A DNA stretch of 28,868 bases from Mariprofundus sp. (GTDB lineage: Bacteria; Pseudomonadota; Zetaproteobacteria; Mariprofundales; Mariprofundaceae): the NCBI GenBank assembly GCA_030951095.1, contig JAUZQI010000043.1, positions 1-28,868 of the forward strand. Direction: 5' to 3'. Every line of letters starts with the position of its first letter. Position 1 is the first letter of the stretch. The notes beneath the pieces were generated by a model. That model was not told the DNA's origin and did not search any database. It saw only the letters and a program-made list of their open reading frames with translations. A program made the translations under genes and the position numbers. Positions 7,428 through 16,949 of this stretch are shown here, piece by piece.

Positions 7428-8498
7428 ATGCGGAAAACAGTAATTTTTTTGATAGCCTTGATTTCCTCGGCTCCTGCAACGCAGGCATCCGAGATTATGG
7501 ATTGGCTTGACGAGCATGCGGCAGGCATTGTGCCGATGGGGGATCGCAGTGCACCTGCACCTGCGGATGCTGCAACATTATTAACCCTGGAGAACAAACA
7601 GAATGAGATGTACCCGTTGCCTTCGCCTGACGGGCGTTATCTGCTTGCCGTAACCTGGCAGGGAAAAGATGCCTTGATTTCACGCAGATTCAGTGAAAAC
7701 GGTGACCCGGCCAATCGCGTCAGCTTTGACGTAAGAGCGCTGGATTCCATGCGCTGGATGAATAACAACAAGGTGTATTATCTTTCAGACCGGGCTGGTG
7801 GGCTGGGTTTGTGGGAAAAAATATCCGATGGTGAAGGTATGCAGCGGCGTATCCAGCGGCTGGATGGTATTCTTACTCAGCCGGTATTATTGGCAGACGG
7901 TGCCATCATAGTTGTACGGCTGAAACCAGTCAGCAGAAAGGCCAAAACAAAAACACGCAGGCATACAAAGCACGATGATTTTAACAACTGGACATTCCCC
8001 GGCTTTGGCACTGAAATTATTCGCTATGATGGTAATGGTACAGCGCATGTATTATCTGAAGGTGTGAATCCATCACTATCTCCAGATGGTAAATGGATCG
8101 CTTTTGCCATGCCGACAGGTCGCAGCATGCACCTGTTTCGCATGCGGACAGATGGCTCTGATCTCATTCAGATTACAGATGCCAGAAGTGTGGATGTGCA
8201 ACCATCATGGAGCAATGATGGCAAATCAATTTTGTTTACCTCGAATCGTGCTGGCATTGATTTGCGCCATCCGAACAAATCCGGATGGGATATTTGGTCT
8301 ATCGGCATTGATGGACGTAATCTGCTACAAATTACTTTTGATAAAGCTCGAGACGGCGCAGCCCGAATGGGCAGTGACGGGCGTATTTACTTTCATTCGG
8401 ATAGGGGCATTAGCAAAGCACTGCGCGCTGAACACCAGATTAAATCCGGATCATCTCACGGCTATCACATATGGACGATTAGCCGACCCAGCAGATGA
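7428..8498 (+). CDS. Secreted TolB-like beta-propeller (PD40 repeat) protein
   Basis: A 356-residue exported protein with a signal peptide (residues 1-20, likely cut after ATQA). Several PD40/WD40-like propeller blades are recognisable by the SPDG/SNDG turns: PSPDGRYLLAV near 65, LSPDGKWIAFA near 220, PSWSNDGKSILFTSNRAG near 268, and GSDGRIYFHSDRG near 325. A basic stretch (residues 167-180) interrupts the propeller. It resembles the C-terminal propeller of TolB but lacks the TolB N-terminal domain and is not beside tol or pal genes, so I do not call it tolB. Probably a periplasmic binding or scaffold protein. AGGGAGAGA precedes the ATG. A possible -10 TATAGT at 7363-7368 lacks a good -35. 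Confidence 0.78.
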   Translation: MRKTVIFLIALISSAPATQASEIMDWLDEHAAGIVPMGDRSAPAPADAATLLTLENKQNEMYPLPSPDGRYLLAVTWQGKDALISRRFSENGDPANRVSFDVRALDSMRWMNNNKVYYLSDRAGGLGLWEKISDGEGMQRRIQRLDGILTQPVLLADGAIIVVRLKPVSRKAKTKTRRHTKHDDFNNWTFPGFGTEIIRYDGNGTAHVLSEGVNPSLSPDGKWIAFAMPTGRSMHLFRMRTDGSDLIQITDARSVDVQPSWSNDGKSILFTSNRAGIDLRHPNKSGWDIWSIGIDGRNLLQITFDKARDGAARMGSDGRIYFHSDRGISKALRAEHQIKSGSSHGYHIWTISRPSR

Positions 8499-8515
8499 AT
8501 TTTTCCCATCCATTT

Positions 8516-8540
8516 AAAAGGCTCGTTTCAGGGCCTTTTT
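8516..8540. terminator. Bidirectional Rho-independent terminator
   Basis: A 7-base-pair stem (AAAAGGC/GCCTTTT) with a 10-base loop, flanked by A-run on one side and T-run on the other, between two convergent genes. It can end both the TolB-like gene and the murJ-exonuclease pair. Confidence 0.82.
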
Positions 8541-8562
8541 ATGTGCTACCGGGTAGCAGTTC

Positions 8563-9396
8563 TTATTGCTTAGGGTTACAATTATTTAATTCTGCCCGAT
8601 CCCATGCTTTTAAATATTCTTCCAAATGTGGTCGGGATTCTGCTTCTGATTCGAGGTAGTTGCGAATACCGAGCGTTGCTCGGGCGTAGGCCCCTTCGCT
8701 CAGTGCCCCGGAAAAGAGCTGATGGCGCAGAAAAATAAGCATGGTTGAGAGTACGTCAGTTTCACAGTAGTCGCGAATCGCTTCAATGTGTCCGTCTTCG
8801 AACATTTCCCGGACATTGTCGCCAGCAGTTTCCAGTTTTCCCGGCACATTGAATGTTGCAGCCACTTCATCCATCGAACAGCGGGCTGAAGCTCCGAAAT
8901 CAGATAACACTTCCAGCAAATCGCAGTGATACTCCGGAGAATAACGGGTATCATAATTGTGCCATTTATCTCCCTGGGTAAACCAGCGTGGGCAACATAG
9001 CCCATAAGCCATTGCACGATATTTTAGCACCGGAATATCAAATCCCCGGCCATTGAAGCTGACCAGTTGCGGTGCCCGGGTGTCAATCAAATGGAAAAAA
9101 CCTTCCAGTAATTCCTGCTCGGAACTGTTTTTATCGCCACCGCTGGCCAGCCTTCGGATGACCAGTTCACTGGCTTCTTCACCCGGTTCTCTGATCAGGT
9201 GCCCATAAGAGATCGCAACCACCTGATGGAATGGCTGGCGCGGAAAGTCATTGCGCCCACCTGTCTTGTCGAGGAAGTATTCAGTAAGTTTGCTCCGTGC
9301 CTCACTGTCGGTTAGTTCCGGTGATCGCAATATTCGACGTGAGGCACCGGCATCGATCACAGTTTCAATATCAAATACAATTACATCACGCCGCAC
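8563..9396 (-). CDS. Predicted 3'-5' exonuclease related to PolB exonuclease domain
   Basis: A 277-residue stand-alone DEDD-type exonuclease of the family described as related to the proofreading domain of family B polymerases. Acidic motifs: FDIET (Asp9, Glu11) as motif I, SFNGRGFDIPVL as motif II, and RDYCETDVLST near residue 212 as motif III. Family length is about 230-280, so this is complete; no polymerase domain follows. The start is a GTG at 9396, chosen because AAGGAGA stands at ideal distance and the next residues RRDVIVFDIET fit the family. It overlaps the end of murJ by 11 bases, so it is translated from the same message. Substrate unknown; a role in DNA or RNA end trimming is inferred. 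Confidence 0.87.
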   Translation of the reverse strand: MRRDVIVFDIETVIDAGASRRILRSPELTDSEARSKLTEYFLDKTGGRNDFPRQPFHQVVAISYGHLIREPGEEASELVIRRLASGGDKNSSEQELLEGFFHLIDTRAPQLVSFNGRGFDIPVLKYRAMAYGLCCPRWFTQGDKWHNYDTRYSPEYHCDLLEVLSDFGASARCSMDEVAATFNVPGKLETAGDNVREMFEDGHIEAIRDYCETDVLSTMLIFLRHQLFSGALSEGAYARATLGIRNYLESEAESRPHLEEYLKAWDRAELNNCNPKQ

Positions 9397-10978
9397 GATG
9401 GTTTCTCCTTAAAAATTTCATAAGCAGTTTTTTCTCTCCAAGCAAAAGTGCTGAAATAAAGAAAACTGCAATAGCACCAAGAATGGCTGTAGTAACCCAG
9501 ATACCCTGCATTAGGCCGTTGGCAGGGAAAGCCCATTGTATATCAAATCCGATCAGATAAAACAGCATGATTACACTGGCAACTACAGCTGTAGCCAGAC
9601 GTTTTGTGATAGCAGTGGTAAACAGGGAGCCATATGTTTTGGTGAGGCGAAGATAAAGCAGAACTACATTCACGAAGGCAGCCAGTGATGTGGCCAACGC
9701 CAGGCCGACATAGGCCCAGAATTGCATCAGAATCACCGCCAGAAAAATGTTTACTGCTACACTGATAGCAGCATAACGCATCGGTGCTTTGGCATCTTTT
9801 TCTGCATAACAGGCAGATGCGAGCAGTTTTACCCAGCAGAAAGCAATCAGACCCACAGCATAGGCTTTGAGTGTTTGGGCGGTTGCTACGCTGTCGGCAT
9901 GGCTGAATGCACCGCGTTCGAACAGGGTTACAACAATGGGTTCAGCCAGATAAAAGGCACCGACTACTGCCGGCAGGGTAATCCAGGTTAGCCATGCCAA
10001 ACCTGAGCGCAGGTCATCCGCTGCTGCAGCCTGATCGCCTCGGGAAAGGTGCCCCGACAAGGTGGGGAGTAACGCTGTACTCATGGCAATGCCAAACAGT
10101 GCCAGTGGCAATTGTACGATACGATCTGAATAATAGAGATACGATACAGCACCTGTCTCCAACAATGTGGCCAGAATAGTACCGATGAGAATATTGATCT
10201 GAACAGCTGCAATGGCGAGCAGAGCGGGGCCGAACAAACGCAGTGTTTCCCCGATAGCAGGTTGTTGGAAATCAAAGCTGATGCGGGGTACCCAACCGAT
10301 TTGTTTTAAGGCGGGAAACTGGACAGCAAGCTGCAAGACGCCACCAATCAGCACACCGATAGCGAGAGCGATGGCCGGATTTTCAAATAAAGGTGCCAGT
10401 ACGATGGCAGCAAAAATAATAGCAATATTCAATAACGCCGGACTGGCCGCAGGTACGGCAAACTGTTTGTGTGTGTTGAGTACAGCCCAGGCCAGAGCAG
10501 CCAGCGAAATCATGGCCAGATAGGGAAACATCCAACGCGCCAATTCCAGTGCTATAGCCCATCTGTCCGGTTCATCGGCAAAGCCGGGTGCGAAGAGATA
10601 CAGCAACCATGGCATTAGCAGCATGCCGAGCAGGGTGAACAGGGTTAGAATAATAAGTAGCAATGTAGCCAGTGCATCAAGGAATGCATGAGCTGCTTTT
10701 TCCCCTTTTCTGCGTTCATCGGAAAGCACCGGCACCAGTGCAACGGTAAGTGTCCCTTCGGCAAACATGCGACGGAAAAAATTGGGTAGTTTAAAGGCAA
10801 CAAAAAAAGCGTCAGCGAGTATGCCTGCTCCGAGTACGCGTGCCAGCAGAATATCGCGCACAAAACCGAGGGTGCGCGATAACATTGTCCAGCCGCCTAC
10901 CTTGGAGGCAGCGCGCAGCAAACCGGAAGGTCTTGTGTCTGAACCATCCTGATTTGACTTGTCTTGATCCATGGCCAT
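9386..10978 (-). CDS. murJ: Lipid II flippase MurJ (MviN)
   Basis: Flips undecaprenyl-linked peptidoglycan precursor across the inner membrane; MOP/MATE-like superfamily. 530 residues with about fourteen hydrophobic segments. Recognisable blocks: SRTLGFVRDILLARVLGAG at residues 34-52, with the functional arginines, FKLPNFFRRMFAEGT following, and a long run of membrane helices with a central charged cavity pattern. A basic C-terminal tail (RRNHRAA) overlaps the exonuclease start. The ATG at 10978 has only a weak purine-rich site before it; a second ATG two codons later is possible. murJ stands upstream of and divergent from rpsU, an arrangement also seen in other proteobacteria where mviN lies near rpsU (family knowledge). 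Confidence 0.95.
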   Translation of the reverse strand: MAMDQDKSNQDGSDTRPSGLLRAASKVGGWTMLSRTLGFVRDILLARVLGAGILADAFFVAFKLPNFFRRMFAEGTLTVALVPVLSDERRKGEKAAHAFLDALATLLLIILTLFTLLGMLLMPWLLYLFAPGFADEPDRWAIALELARWMFPYLAMISLAALAWAVLNTHKQFAVPAASPALLNIAIIFAAIVLAPLFENPAIALAIGVLIGGVLQLAVQFPALKQIGWVPRISFDFQQPAIGETLRLFGPALLAIAAVQINILIGTILATLLETGAVSYLYYSDRIVQLPLALFGIAMSTALLPTLSGHLSRGDQAAAADDLRSGLAWLTWITLPAVVGAFYLAEPIVVTLFERGAFSHADSVATAQTLKAYAVGLIAFCWVKLLASACYAEKDAKAPMRYAAISVAVNIFLAVILMQFWAYVGLALATSLAAFVNVVLLYLRLTKTYGSLFTTAITKRLATAVVASVIMLFYLIGFDIQWAFPANGLMQGIWVTTAILGAIAVFFISALLLGEKKLLMKFLRRNHRAA

Positions 10979-11124
10979 AATTCGCCGCCCTTTTACTCCC
11001 CGCTTGGGGCAGTGCTAGAAAGCCTAGCGCCGTAACAGGAGAAGGGCGAGCCTGACACGAATGTTATCGTGTTGATCAAGGCTATAGTTTTTTGGATCGA
11101 GTCCAAAGGTGGTGATGTTTTTAT

Positions 11125-11340
11125 ATGCCAGGAATTAGAGTAAATCCTGAAGAGCCGTTTGAAATTGCGATGAAGCGTTTTCGTAAACAGGTCGAGAAAG
11201 GTGGTGTGATTTCAGAATGCCGTCGTCGCGAAGCCTATGAGAAGCCTTCAATTGCTAAAAAACGTAAAGAAGCTGCTGCACGTAAACGTTTGATGAAGCG
11301 TTTGCGCCGTGTTCGCATGCGTGAGAATCGCGATTATTAA
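11125..11340 (+). CDS. rpsU: 30S ribosomal protein S21
   Basis: 71 residues, strongly basic, with the S21 hallmark sequence [12 protein letters not shown] followed by a [17 protein letters not shown] helix. S21 binds late to the 30S platform near the anti-Shine-Dalgarno end of 16S rRNA. AAGGTGGTG precedes the ATG by about a dozen bases. It is the first gene of the conserved rpsU-yqeY-dnaG-rpoD order and is followed by a strong terminator, which explains how S21 can be made in excess of primase. Confidence 0.97.
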   Translation: MPGIRVNPEEPFEIAMKRFRKQVEKGGVISECRRREAYEKPSIAKKRKEAAARKRLMKRLRRVRMRENRDY

Positions 11341-11376
11341 ATCGCCCTTTGCGTGAGCCTTTGTGGCACAAATCAG

Positions 11377-11406
11377 AATGCCGGGCCTTCGTGCCCGGCA
11401 TTTTTT
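11377..11406 (+). terminator. Strong Rho-independent terminator after rpsU
   Basis: Perfect 10-base-pair GC-rich stem (AATGCCGGGC and its complement), 6-base loop and T6. It stands between rpsU and yqeY, the same place where a partial terminator separates rpsU from dnaG in E. coli. Confidence 0.95.
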
Positions 11407-11532
11407 GTATATAGTCGAGCGTTCAGAATATTTTTCCGCAAAAAGCACAAAGCTTCGTAATGGAAAAACAGGCTATGTGTAAACATTGAGTTTCTGAGTA
11501 TTCTGTGGCCAAGAACAATAATGGGGTGAAGC

Positions 11533-11970
11533 ATGCTTAATCAGTTAACTGAAGATATGAAAACTGCTATGAAGGCAGGCGATAAACCGCGCTTGTCCTG
11601 TATCCGCATGTTACGTGCTGCTATCAAGGATAAAGAAATAGAGCTTGGCCATGGGCTGGATGAGCTAGAAGCTGTTGCTGTCCTGGCAAAACTGGTCAAG
11701 CAGAGCAAGGATGCTGCGTCACAATATGCCGATGCTGGTCGTGACGATTTGAAAGACAAGGAACTGGCCGAAGCAGGAATTATTCAGGCCTATCTGCCCG
11801 ATCCGTTGTCTGATGATGAACTGCTTGTGATCGTCGATCAGGCAATCAGTGATACCGGTGCTGCCGGCATGCGTGATATGGGCGAGGTGATGGCTATCGT
11901 CAAAGACAGGTCAGCAGGGCGAGCCGATATGGGTAAACTATCAGGTATTGTCAAAGTCCGGTTGGCTTAG
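11533..11970 (+). CDS. yqeY: GatB/YqeY domain protein
   Basis: 145 residues: an all-helical YqeY protein, related to the tRNA-binding tail domain of GatB. Typical segments are MLNQLTEDMKTAMKAGDK at the start, LRMLRAAI-like helix (IRMLRAAIKDKEIELG), then EAGIIQAYLPDPLSDDEL and the C-terminal DMGKLSGIVKVRL that corresponds to the GatB tail. The family is often linked to tRNA metabolism, but no activity is proved. GGGGTG precedes the ATG at 11533. It lies between rpsU and dnaG, a placement found in many bacteria, and is probably transcribed with dnaG and rpoD; no obvious promoter is seen in 11407-11532. Confidence 0.93.
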   Translation: MLNQLTEDMKTAMKAGDKPRLSCIRMLRAAIKDKEIELGHGLDELEAVAVLAKLVKQSKDAASQYADAGRDDLKDKELAEAGIIQAYLPDPLSDDELLVIVDQAISDTGAAGMRDMGEVMAIVKDRSAGRADMGKLSGIVKVRLA

Positions 11971-12027
11971 CCTGGAATGATGGGGGTGCACTTGCTTATT
12001 CACGGTTTGTATACTACATAAGGGTAT

Positions 12028-13761
12028 ATGTCTCACTTTCCACCATCATTCCTCGATGAGGTCACAGCACGTTCTGATATTGTTGAAATTATCGGACGTC
12101 ATGTTGAGCTGAAAAAATCCGGTGCCAATTTGATGGGGTTATGTCCGTTTCATCATGAGAAATCACCATCATTCTCTGTCTCGCCCGACAAACAACTCTA
12201 TTACTGTTTTGGCTGCGGTAAGGGTGGTGGTGCTTTCCAGTTTCTGATGGAGCACGATGGCTATTCGTTTCCTGAGGCGGTGGAATATCTGGCCGAAAAA
12301 ACGGGAATGGAAATTCCGAAAGACAGTGAACGGAAACCGGGTGATGAAGCACGTCAGAAACAGGCCTTCGATATGCTGGATCGAGCTTCGGGAGCAATGA
12401 GCCGAGCTCTGCTCGCAGAGCAGGGCGGCAAAGCCATGGTATATTTGAAACAACGGGGGCTTCCGGCAGCGATTATCCGTGATTATCGATTGGGATATAC
12501 ACCAGCCGGATACGGCTTTATGAACAAGGTGTTTGGTAGCGATGCACGCACCAATAGTCAGTTGGAGGCCGTTGGCCTTTTATTCAAGGGTGATCATGGC
12601 TATGGAGACCGTTTCCGTGATCGCCTGACGTTCACAATTCGTGATCGTCGTGGACGTGTGGTTGGGTTCGGTGGTCGTGTACTGGGTGAAGGTGAACCCA
12701 AATATCTCAATTCACCTGAAACCAAATGGTTTCACAAATCCAGTCTGCTCTACGGTTTTTCAGAACATCGCGACACTATTCGCAAGACAAAGCAACTGGT
12801 TATTGTTGAGGGCTATATGGATGTGCTGGCGCTGGCAGCACATGGACTGAAAATCGGTATGGCACCACTGGGTACAGCGATTGGTGAGCCCCAGATTCGT
12901 GAAATTTTTCGCTTGTGTGATTCGCCAGTATTCGCTTTTGACGGTGATCGTGCCGGCAGGCAGGCTGCATGGCGGGCGCTGGACAGAATGCTGCCGCTTT
13001 TGAAGGCTGAACTGACGCCTAAGTTTCTTTATCTGCCTGAGGGGGAGGATCCTGATTCTTTACTTCAAAGCAAGGGAGGAAAAGCTTTTCAGCAACGACT
13101 GGATGAAGACAGCAAGCCGGTGTTGGAGACTTGGTTGACCGGCTTGAAACTGTTGGCGGGCCAGGGTGCTGATGGCCGGGCTCGAATCGCTAAAAAGGCA
13201 GATGCGATGTTGGCCACGATGACCGACAGCTATTTGCAGCAAGCATGGCGACAGGAAGTGGAGCTGGCCACTGGCATTTCATTGCAACAAGTCAGGCAAC
13301 GTCCAGTACACAGGGCGAATGAACTGCAAGCTCAACAACAGGGTGGTCTGAATCATGTTCAGGAGCGTTTTTTGGCGGGGTTGATGCAGAAGCCCGAACG
13401 TTTTCATGCGCTTCCTGATATTGCCGCAGGGTTCTTTATTGACAACGAAGGTGTTGATTCGATATATTCGCGGGCTTTTTCGATTCAAGCGGATGCTGAA
13501 GACGACAATACCGACATCGCGAGACAGCTGGCACAGGAATTTCCTGATTACCAGACTATGATTTCTCGCTGGGTGAATCAGGCAACCGTCCAGAATATTG
13601 AATACAAGAGTTTGGTGCTGGATATGGAAGCCAACGATATCCGCCGGCGTATGAAGTGCAGACTGAATCTGGATGAATCTATACGTCTGCAAAAGCGGCT
13701 GAGTGTGCTGCAGCAACAACAGCGTCAACTCTCTGAACAGTTGAGTGATACAGGAGTATAA
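12028..13761 (+). CDS. dnaG: DNA primase
   Basis: Makes RNA primers at the replication fork and acts with DnaB helicase. 577 residues, the normal size. N-terminal CHC2 zinc-binding domain with Cys39, His42, Cys60 and Cys63; RNA polymerase/TOPRIM core with the acidic motifs [10 protein letters not shown] (about residues 258-267) and [14 protein letters not shown] (about residues 304-317); then a helical C-terminal part (about residue 430 onward) that would bind DnaB and is more divergent. AAGGG lies just before the ATG at 12028. The gene ends 4 bases before rpoD, so they are cotranscribed. Confidence 0.98.
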   Translation: MSHFPPSFLDEVTARSDIVEIIGRHVELKKSGANLMGLCPFHHEKSPSFSVSPDKQLYYCFGCGKGGGAFQFLMEHDGYSFPEAVEYLAEKTGMEIPKDSERKPGDEARQKQAFDMLDRASGAMSRALLAEQGGKAMVYLKQRGLPAAIIRDYRLGYTPAGYGFMNKVFGSDARTNSQLEAVGLLFKGDHGYGDRFRDRLTFTIRDRRGRVVGFGGRVLGEGEPKYLNSPETKWFHKSSLLYGFSEHRDTIRKTKQLVIVEGYMDVLALAAHGLKIGMAPLGTAIGEPQIREIFRLCDSPVFAFDGDRAGRQAAWRALDRMLPLLKAELTPKFLYLPEGEDPDSLLQSKGGKAFQQRLDEDSKPVLETWLTGLKLLAGQGADGRARIAKKADAMLATMTDSYLQQAWRQEVELATGISLQQVRQRPVHRANELQAQQQGGLNHVQERFLAGLMQKPERFHALPDIAAGFFIDNEGVDSIYSRAFSIQADAEDDNTDIARQLAQEFPDYQTMISRWVNQATVQNIEYKSLVLDMEANDIRRRMKCRLNLDESIRLQKRLSVLQQQQRQLSEQLSDTGV

Positions 13762-13765
13762 CCGT

Positions 13766-15751
13766 ATGTCGAAAAACAGTCAGGAACAGGTCACTATCCA
13801 CGAATTGGGCACATTGATGGCCAAAGGAAAACAGGCCGGTTTTATCACCTATGAAGAGCTGAATAATCATTTGCCGGGCGGGCTGGTTTCTGCCGCTCGT
13901 GTTGAACAGGTGATCAATGTTTTCACCGAAATGGGTGTGGAAGTCGTTGATCCGGATCGAGCCCCTACAGGCGCTTATGCCATGCGTAAGGATCGTTTGC
14001 GTAAGGAAGACTCTGCTTTACGTGCCGATACATCGCAATTGGGCACGGTGGTTCGCATTGATGATCCGGTGCGTATGTATTTACGCGAAATGGGTACAGT
14101 TGAACTGTTGACTCGTGAAGGTGAGATCGAGATTGCCCGTCGCATCGAAGAAGGCCGAATGCAGGTGCATGAATCGATTTGTCTGTGTCCGTCGACATTC
14201 CGTGAAATCATGCTGTTGGGCGAACGTATCGCTGAAATTCGTGATGAAGCACTGGAAAATGATGAAGAACCGAATTTCCGGGATATCATTGATGTGGATG
14301 AAAAAGTCATCAATGCAGCTGCCATCAAGGAATATGAAAATCGGATGAGCCGAAGTGAAGATGAGGACGATGAACCCGCTGAAGCAGAAACCAAACTTGA
14401 TGGAGAGCAACTGACAGCTGCCATTAAGGCTCGTACGGCTACTCCAGACGGCACCCCGATGCTGGAAACCGTCATTACCAAGGAAGAGCAACTAAAAGAA
14501 GCGCTGGGACATTTTAGTAATGCAAAGAATTTTCATGATGAGTTCACATCGCTGAAAAAGAAGCTGGCAAAGAAGCCAAATGATGAAAAGCTGCAGCTGA
14601 AAAGTCGTGAGGTGCTAGATGCCATGCTGCTCGAACTGGTCAGCATTCCTTTCTCGCCACGCCAACTTGCGCGGTTGGTGCAGCGCTTCAAAAATGCAGT
14701 TGAACGCGTTCGCCGTTTTGAACGCACGATCCGCGACTTTGCCTTGAAAGCAAAAATGCCGCGTAAATTATTTCTGGAAACATTTCCGCCTAACGAAACC
14801 AGTGAACGCTGGATCGATGATGTGATCAGGCAGAACAGGGATGCAGCCTGGGTAGAGGCCATTGAGGGAGTTACCGGCAAAATCAAGGAAAATCAGCGTC
14901 GTCTCAAACGTGTTGAGCAGGAAACCGAAATGGATATTGTCGAGCTGAAGGAAGTAGCTCGCAAGCTGACCATGGGTGAAGCCAAAATGCGACAGGCCAA
15001 GCGCGAAATGATCGAAGCTAACCTGCGTCTGGTTATTTCCATTGCCAAGAAATATACCAATCGAGGCCTCGGATTTCTCGATCTGATACAGGAAGGTAAT
15101 ATCGGTCTGATGAAAGCGGTGGAGAAATTCGAATGGCGCCGTGGTTACAAGTTTTCCACTTATGCTACATGGTGGATTCGTCAGGCTATTACACGCTCTA
15201 TTGCCGATCAGGCCCGCACGATTCGTATTCCGGTGCATATGATTGAAACCATTAACAAGATGATGCGCGTTTCGCGCCAGATTGCTCAGAAGGTAGGACG
15301 CGAGCCGACACCGGAAGAACTGGCGGAATATCTGGAATTGCCGGTAGAAAAGGTGGAACAGATTCTTGAAGTGGCCAAGGAGCCGGTTTCACTCGAAACA
15401 CCGATTGGTGATGATGAGGATTCACAACTGGGCGATTTCGTTGAAGATGAGAATGCAGAAAACCCACTCGATGCAACGGTTAGCGCGGCACTTTCGGAAG
15501 CAACGCTGGATGTGCTGAAGAACCTGACAGATCGCGAACAGAAAGTGCTGCGTATGCGTTTCGGTATTGGAATGAATACCGATCATACATTGGAAGAAGT
15601 AGGCAAACAGTTCGGCGTTACCCGTGAGCGTATTCGTCAGATTGAAGCCAAGGCTTTGCGGAAGCTGCGCCATCCATCAAGAGCACAGAAGCTGAAGACG
15701 TTCGCTGATTCTCCGGAAAAAGCAGTTCAGCTGGAAGGTAGCATTCGCTGA
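13766..15751 (+). CDS. rpoD: RNA polymerase sigma factor RpoD (sigma-70)
   Basis: Housekeeping sigma factor, 661 residues, slightly longer than the E. coli protein because of the non-conserved region. Domains in order: region 1.1 (about 8-75, [20 protein letters not shown]); region 1.2 from Asp99 ([11 protein letters not shown]); an acidic non-conserved region around 190-215; region 2 from about 417 ([18 protein letters not shown], then the -10-reading [12 protein letters not shown]); region 3; and region 4.2 helix-turn-helix ([20 protein letters not shown]). AGGAG stands 9 bases before the ATG at 13766; an in-frame GTG at 13745 lies inside dnaG and is unlikely. No classical terminator follows; instead the gene runs into an inverted-repeat element. 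Confidence 0.98.
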   Translation: MSKNSQEQVTIHELGTLMAKGKQAGFITYEELNNHLPGGLVSAARVEQVINVFTEMGVEVVDPDRAPTGAYAMRKDRLRKEDSALRADTSQLGTVVRIDDPVRMYLREMGTVELLTREGEIEIARRIEEGRMQVHESICLCPSTFREIMLLGERIAEIRDEALENDEEPNFRDIIDVDEKVINAAAIKEYENRMSRSEDEDDEPAEAETKLDGEQLTAAIKARTATPDGTPMLETVITKEEQLKEALGHFSNAKNFHDEFTSLKKKLAKKPNDEKLQLKSREVLDAMLLELVSIPFSPRQLARLVQRFKNAVERVRRFERTIRDFALKAKMPRKLFLETFPPNETSERWIDDVIRQNRDAAWVEAIEGVTGKIKENQRRLKRVEQETEMDIVELKEVARKLTMGEAKMRQAKREMIEANLRLVISIAKKYTNRGLGFLDLIQEGNIGLMKAVEKFEWRRGYKFSTYATWWIRQAITRSIADQARTIRIPVHMIETINKMMRVSRQIAQKVGREPTPEELAEYLELPVEKVEQILEVAKEPVSLETPIGDDEDSQLGDFVEDENAENPLDATVSAALSEATLDVLKNLTDREQKVLRMRFGIGMNTDHTLEEVGKQFGVTRERIRQIEAKALRKLRHPSRAQKLKTFADSPEKAVQLEGSIR

Positions 15752-15770
15752 GTAGAGACTGATTTATTAA

Positions 15771-15853
15771 GGAAACGCTGAAGATTCCGGAATACCCCAC
15801 GACCTGTGGTCGCTTCTGGAATCAGTGCAGGATACAATCAATCAGCTTTTTCC
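15771..15853. mobile_element. 83-base palindromic mini-element with IS5-type ends
   Basis: The left end reads GGAAACGCTGA and the right end, on the other strand, GGAAAAAGCTGATTGATTG. Both resemble the left end of the IS5-family element at 28702 (GGAAGTGCTGATTAAACC). Flanks TTAA (left) and CTAA (right, overlapping the last base) fit the YTAR target preference of IS5 but are not an identical duplication. Inside is a 10-base-pair hairpin (15783-15792 with 15814-15823, one G-U). Could be a MITE or a decayed remnant; it may also serve as the rpoD 3' end structure. Confidence 0.5.
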
Positions 15854-15856
15854 TAA

Positions 15857-15942
15857 CGCGCATGGATTTTTTCATCCCATGGTATGGAATATGAACACAG
15901 GGTAGAAAAAAGCATGCGGGCGCGTTGTTTTTTCAAGTTAAA
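15857..15942. repeat. Dispersed hairpin repeat, copy 2
   Basis: Diverged copy of the element at 1597-1683: left arm 15860-15878, right arm 15900-15917, loop including CATGGTATG, and the same tail CGCGTTGTTT at 15921-15930. The arms pair less well than in copy 1. It begins a few bases after the IS5-ended mini-element. Confidence 0.72.
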
Positions 15943-15962
15943 TGAATCTCTCTGTACTCTTG

Positions 15963-16120
15963 AGCCACTTGCAAAAGTCGTGAACGGCGATTTACTTCCC
16001 CACTCCGGTGCACTACGAACTGGAATTTCGGAGAATGGAACCACCATGCTCTTCATTCCATTCCAAAAATTCACGCGACGTGGGATTGCAACTCATCCAC
16101 TCAGACTTTTGCAAGTAGCT
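15963..16120. repeat. 158-base element bounded by 17-base inverted repeats
   Basis: Arms AGCCACTTGCAAAAGTC (15963-15979) and GACTTTTGCAAGTAGCT (16104-16120) pair with one mismatch. A weaker inner inverted repeat (GAATTT..GGAATGGA type) lies around 16023-16078. No gene inside. The form is that of a non-autonomous transposable element; I cannot name a family or show a target duplication. Confidence 0.55.
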
Positions 16121-16154
16121 TTCTTAGCAGGTAAAATATTACCAGCCTGTGGTT

Positions 16155-16949
16155 TCAAGCTGGTGGAATATGGATCCGTTCAATGGCAGTTGCCAATCTG
16201 GTTGATGGATCAATGCTTACCAGTGTTGCAAAAATGGAGGCTCCGCGTTCTACCGCTTCAAATCGTTGAGGTAAACGTTGTACCATACGCTTTAATGCAC
16301 CATCGATTTTCATGCCAATGATGGACTGATAGGAACCGGTCATGCCGATATCGGTTTGATAAGCTGTACCTGAAGCATGAATGATTTCATCGCAGGTTGG
16401 CACATGGGTGTGGGTACCGTAGACAAATGAGGCGCGGCCATCCAGGTACCAGCCCATGCCCATTTTTTCACTGGTTGCTTCGGCATGCATATCTACGATT
16501 ATTGCACTGACATCTTCGGGAATCTCATCCATAGCCCGATCAACAGCGGCAAAGGGGCAGTCCCATGACCCCATAAATATCTGGCCGATTAAATTAATAA
16601 CTGCCACTTTATAACCTGCGGCAGTTTCCTGTACTGTCCAGCCGCGACCGGGTGCAAAGGGTGTGAAATTCATTGGGCGAACATAGCGATCGTCCTCCTC
16701 GATGTGGTGGAGAAAATCGCGTTGATCCCAGCAATGGTTGCCATTGGTCAATACATTCACTCCAATTGCAAACATTTCATCTGCTACTCTTTCGGTTAGA
16801 CCGAATCCATGAGCCAGATTTTCTCCATTGGCCACGACAAAATCGATCTGATGCATATCAATCAACGGTGGCAAATGTTCTGTCAGGGCGCGCCGCCCCG
16901 CCTTACCGAGGATATCTCCAATGACCAGAATATTCATACCTTCAGGCAT
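16155..16949 (-). CDS. YmdB-like metallophosphoesterase
   Basis: 264-residue protein of the TIGR00282/YmdB metallophosphoesterase family, described in Bacillus as a cyclic-nucleotide phosphodiesterase. Metal-binding and catalytic blocks are all present: GDILGKAGR (residues 11-19), ANGENLAHGFGL (40-51), NGNHCWDQ (69-76), VDMHAEATSEK in the middle and GTHTHVPT near 180. GAGGTG sits before the ATG at 16949; a second ATG four codons in is possible. It overlaps the cyclo-ligase gene by 16 bases and is thus read from the zapA-ssrS message. In proteobacteria this family is less common than in Gram-positives. Substrate here is inferred only. Confidence 0.9.
   Translation of the reverse strand: MPEGMNILVIGDILGKAGRRALTEHLPPLIDMHQIDFVVANGENLAHGFGLTERVADEMFAIGVNVLTNGNHCWDQRDFLHHIEEDDRYVRPMNFTPFAPGRGWTVQETAAGYKVAVINLIGQIFMGSWDCPFAAVDRAMDEIPEDVSAIIVDMHAEATSEKMGMGWYLDGRASFVYGTHTHVPTCDEIIHASGTAYQTDIGMTGSYQSIIGMKIDGALKRMVQRLPQRFEAVERGASIFATLVSIDPSTRLATAIERIHIPPA

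Larger units (their letters stand above)
15752..16154. other. Gene-free repeat cluster between convergent rpoD and ymdB-like genes
   Basis: These 403 bases hold no gene I can support. They contain three separate inverted-repeat elements listed individually (15771-15853, 15857-15942, 15963-16120). Open frames crossing the stretch on both strands carry no recognisable domain and follow the repeats. Confidence 0.7.

Noticed and set aside
12010..12015. TATACT as a -10 element for dnaG
   Set aside because: It would place the transcript start only a few bases before the ATG, inside the ribosome site, and no -35 is seen.
15853..16074. 73-codon open frame on the minus strand in the repeat cluster
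   Set aside because: Made wholly of repeat sequence; no domain and no ribosome site. Similar frames would appear at any copy of the repeats.
15884..16321. 145-codon open frame on the plus strand
   Set aside because: It runs through the hairpin repeat tail, the 158-base inverted-repeat element and the 3' end of the phosphodiesterase gene on the other strand. No ribosome site and no recognisable domain.
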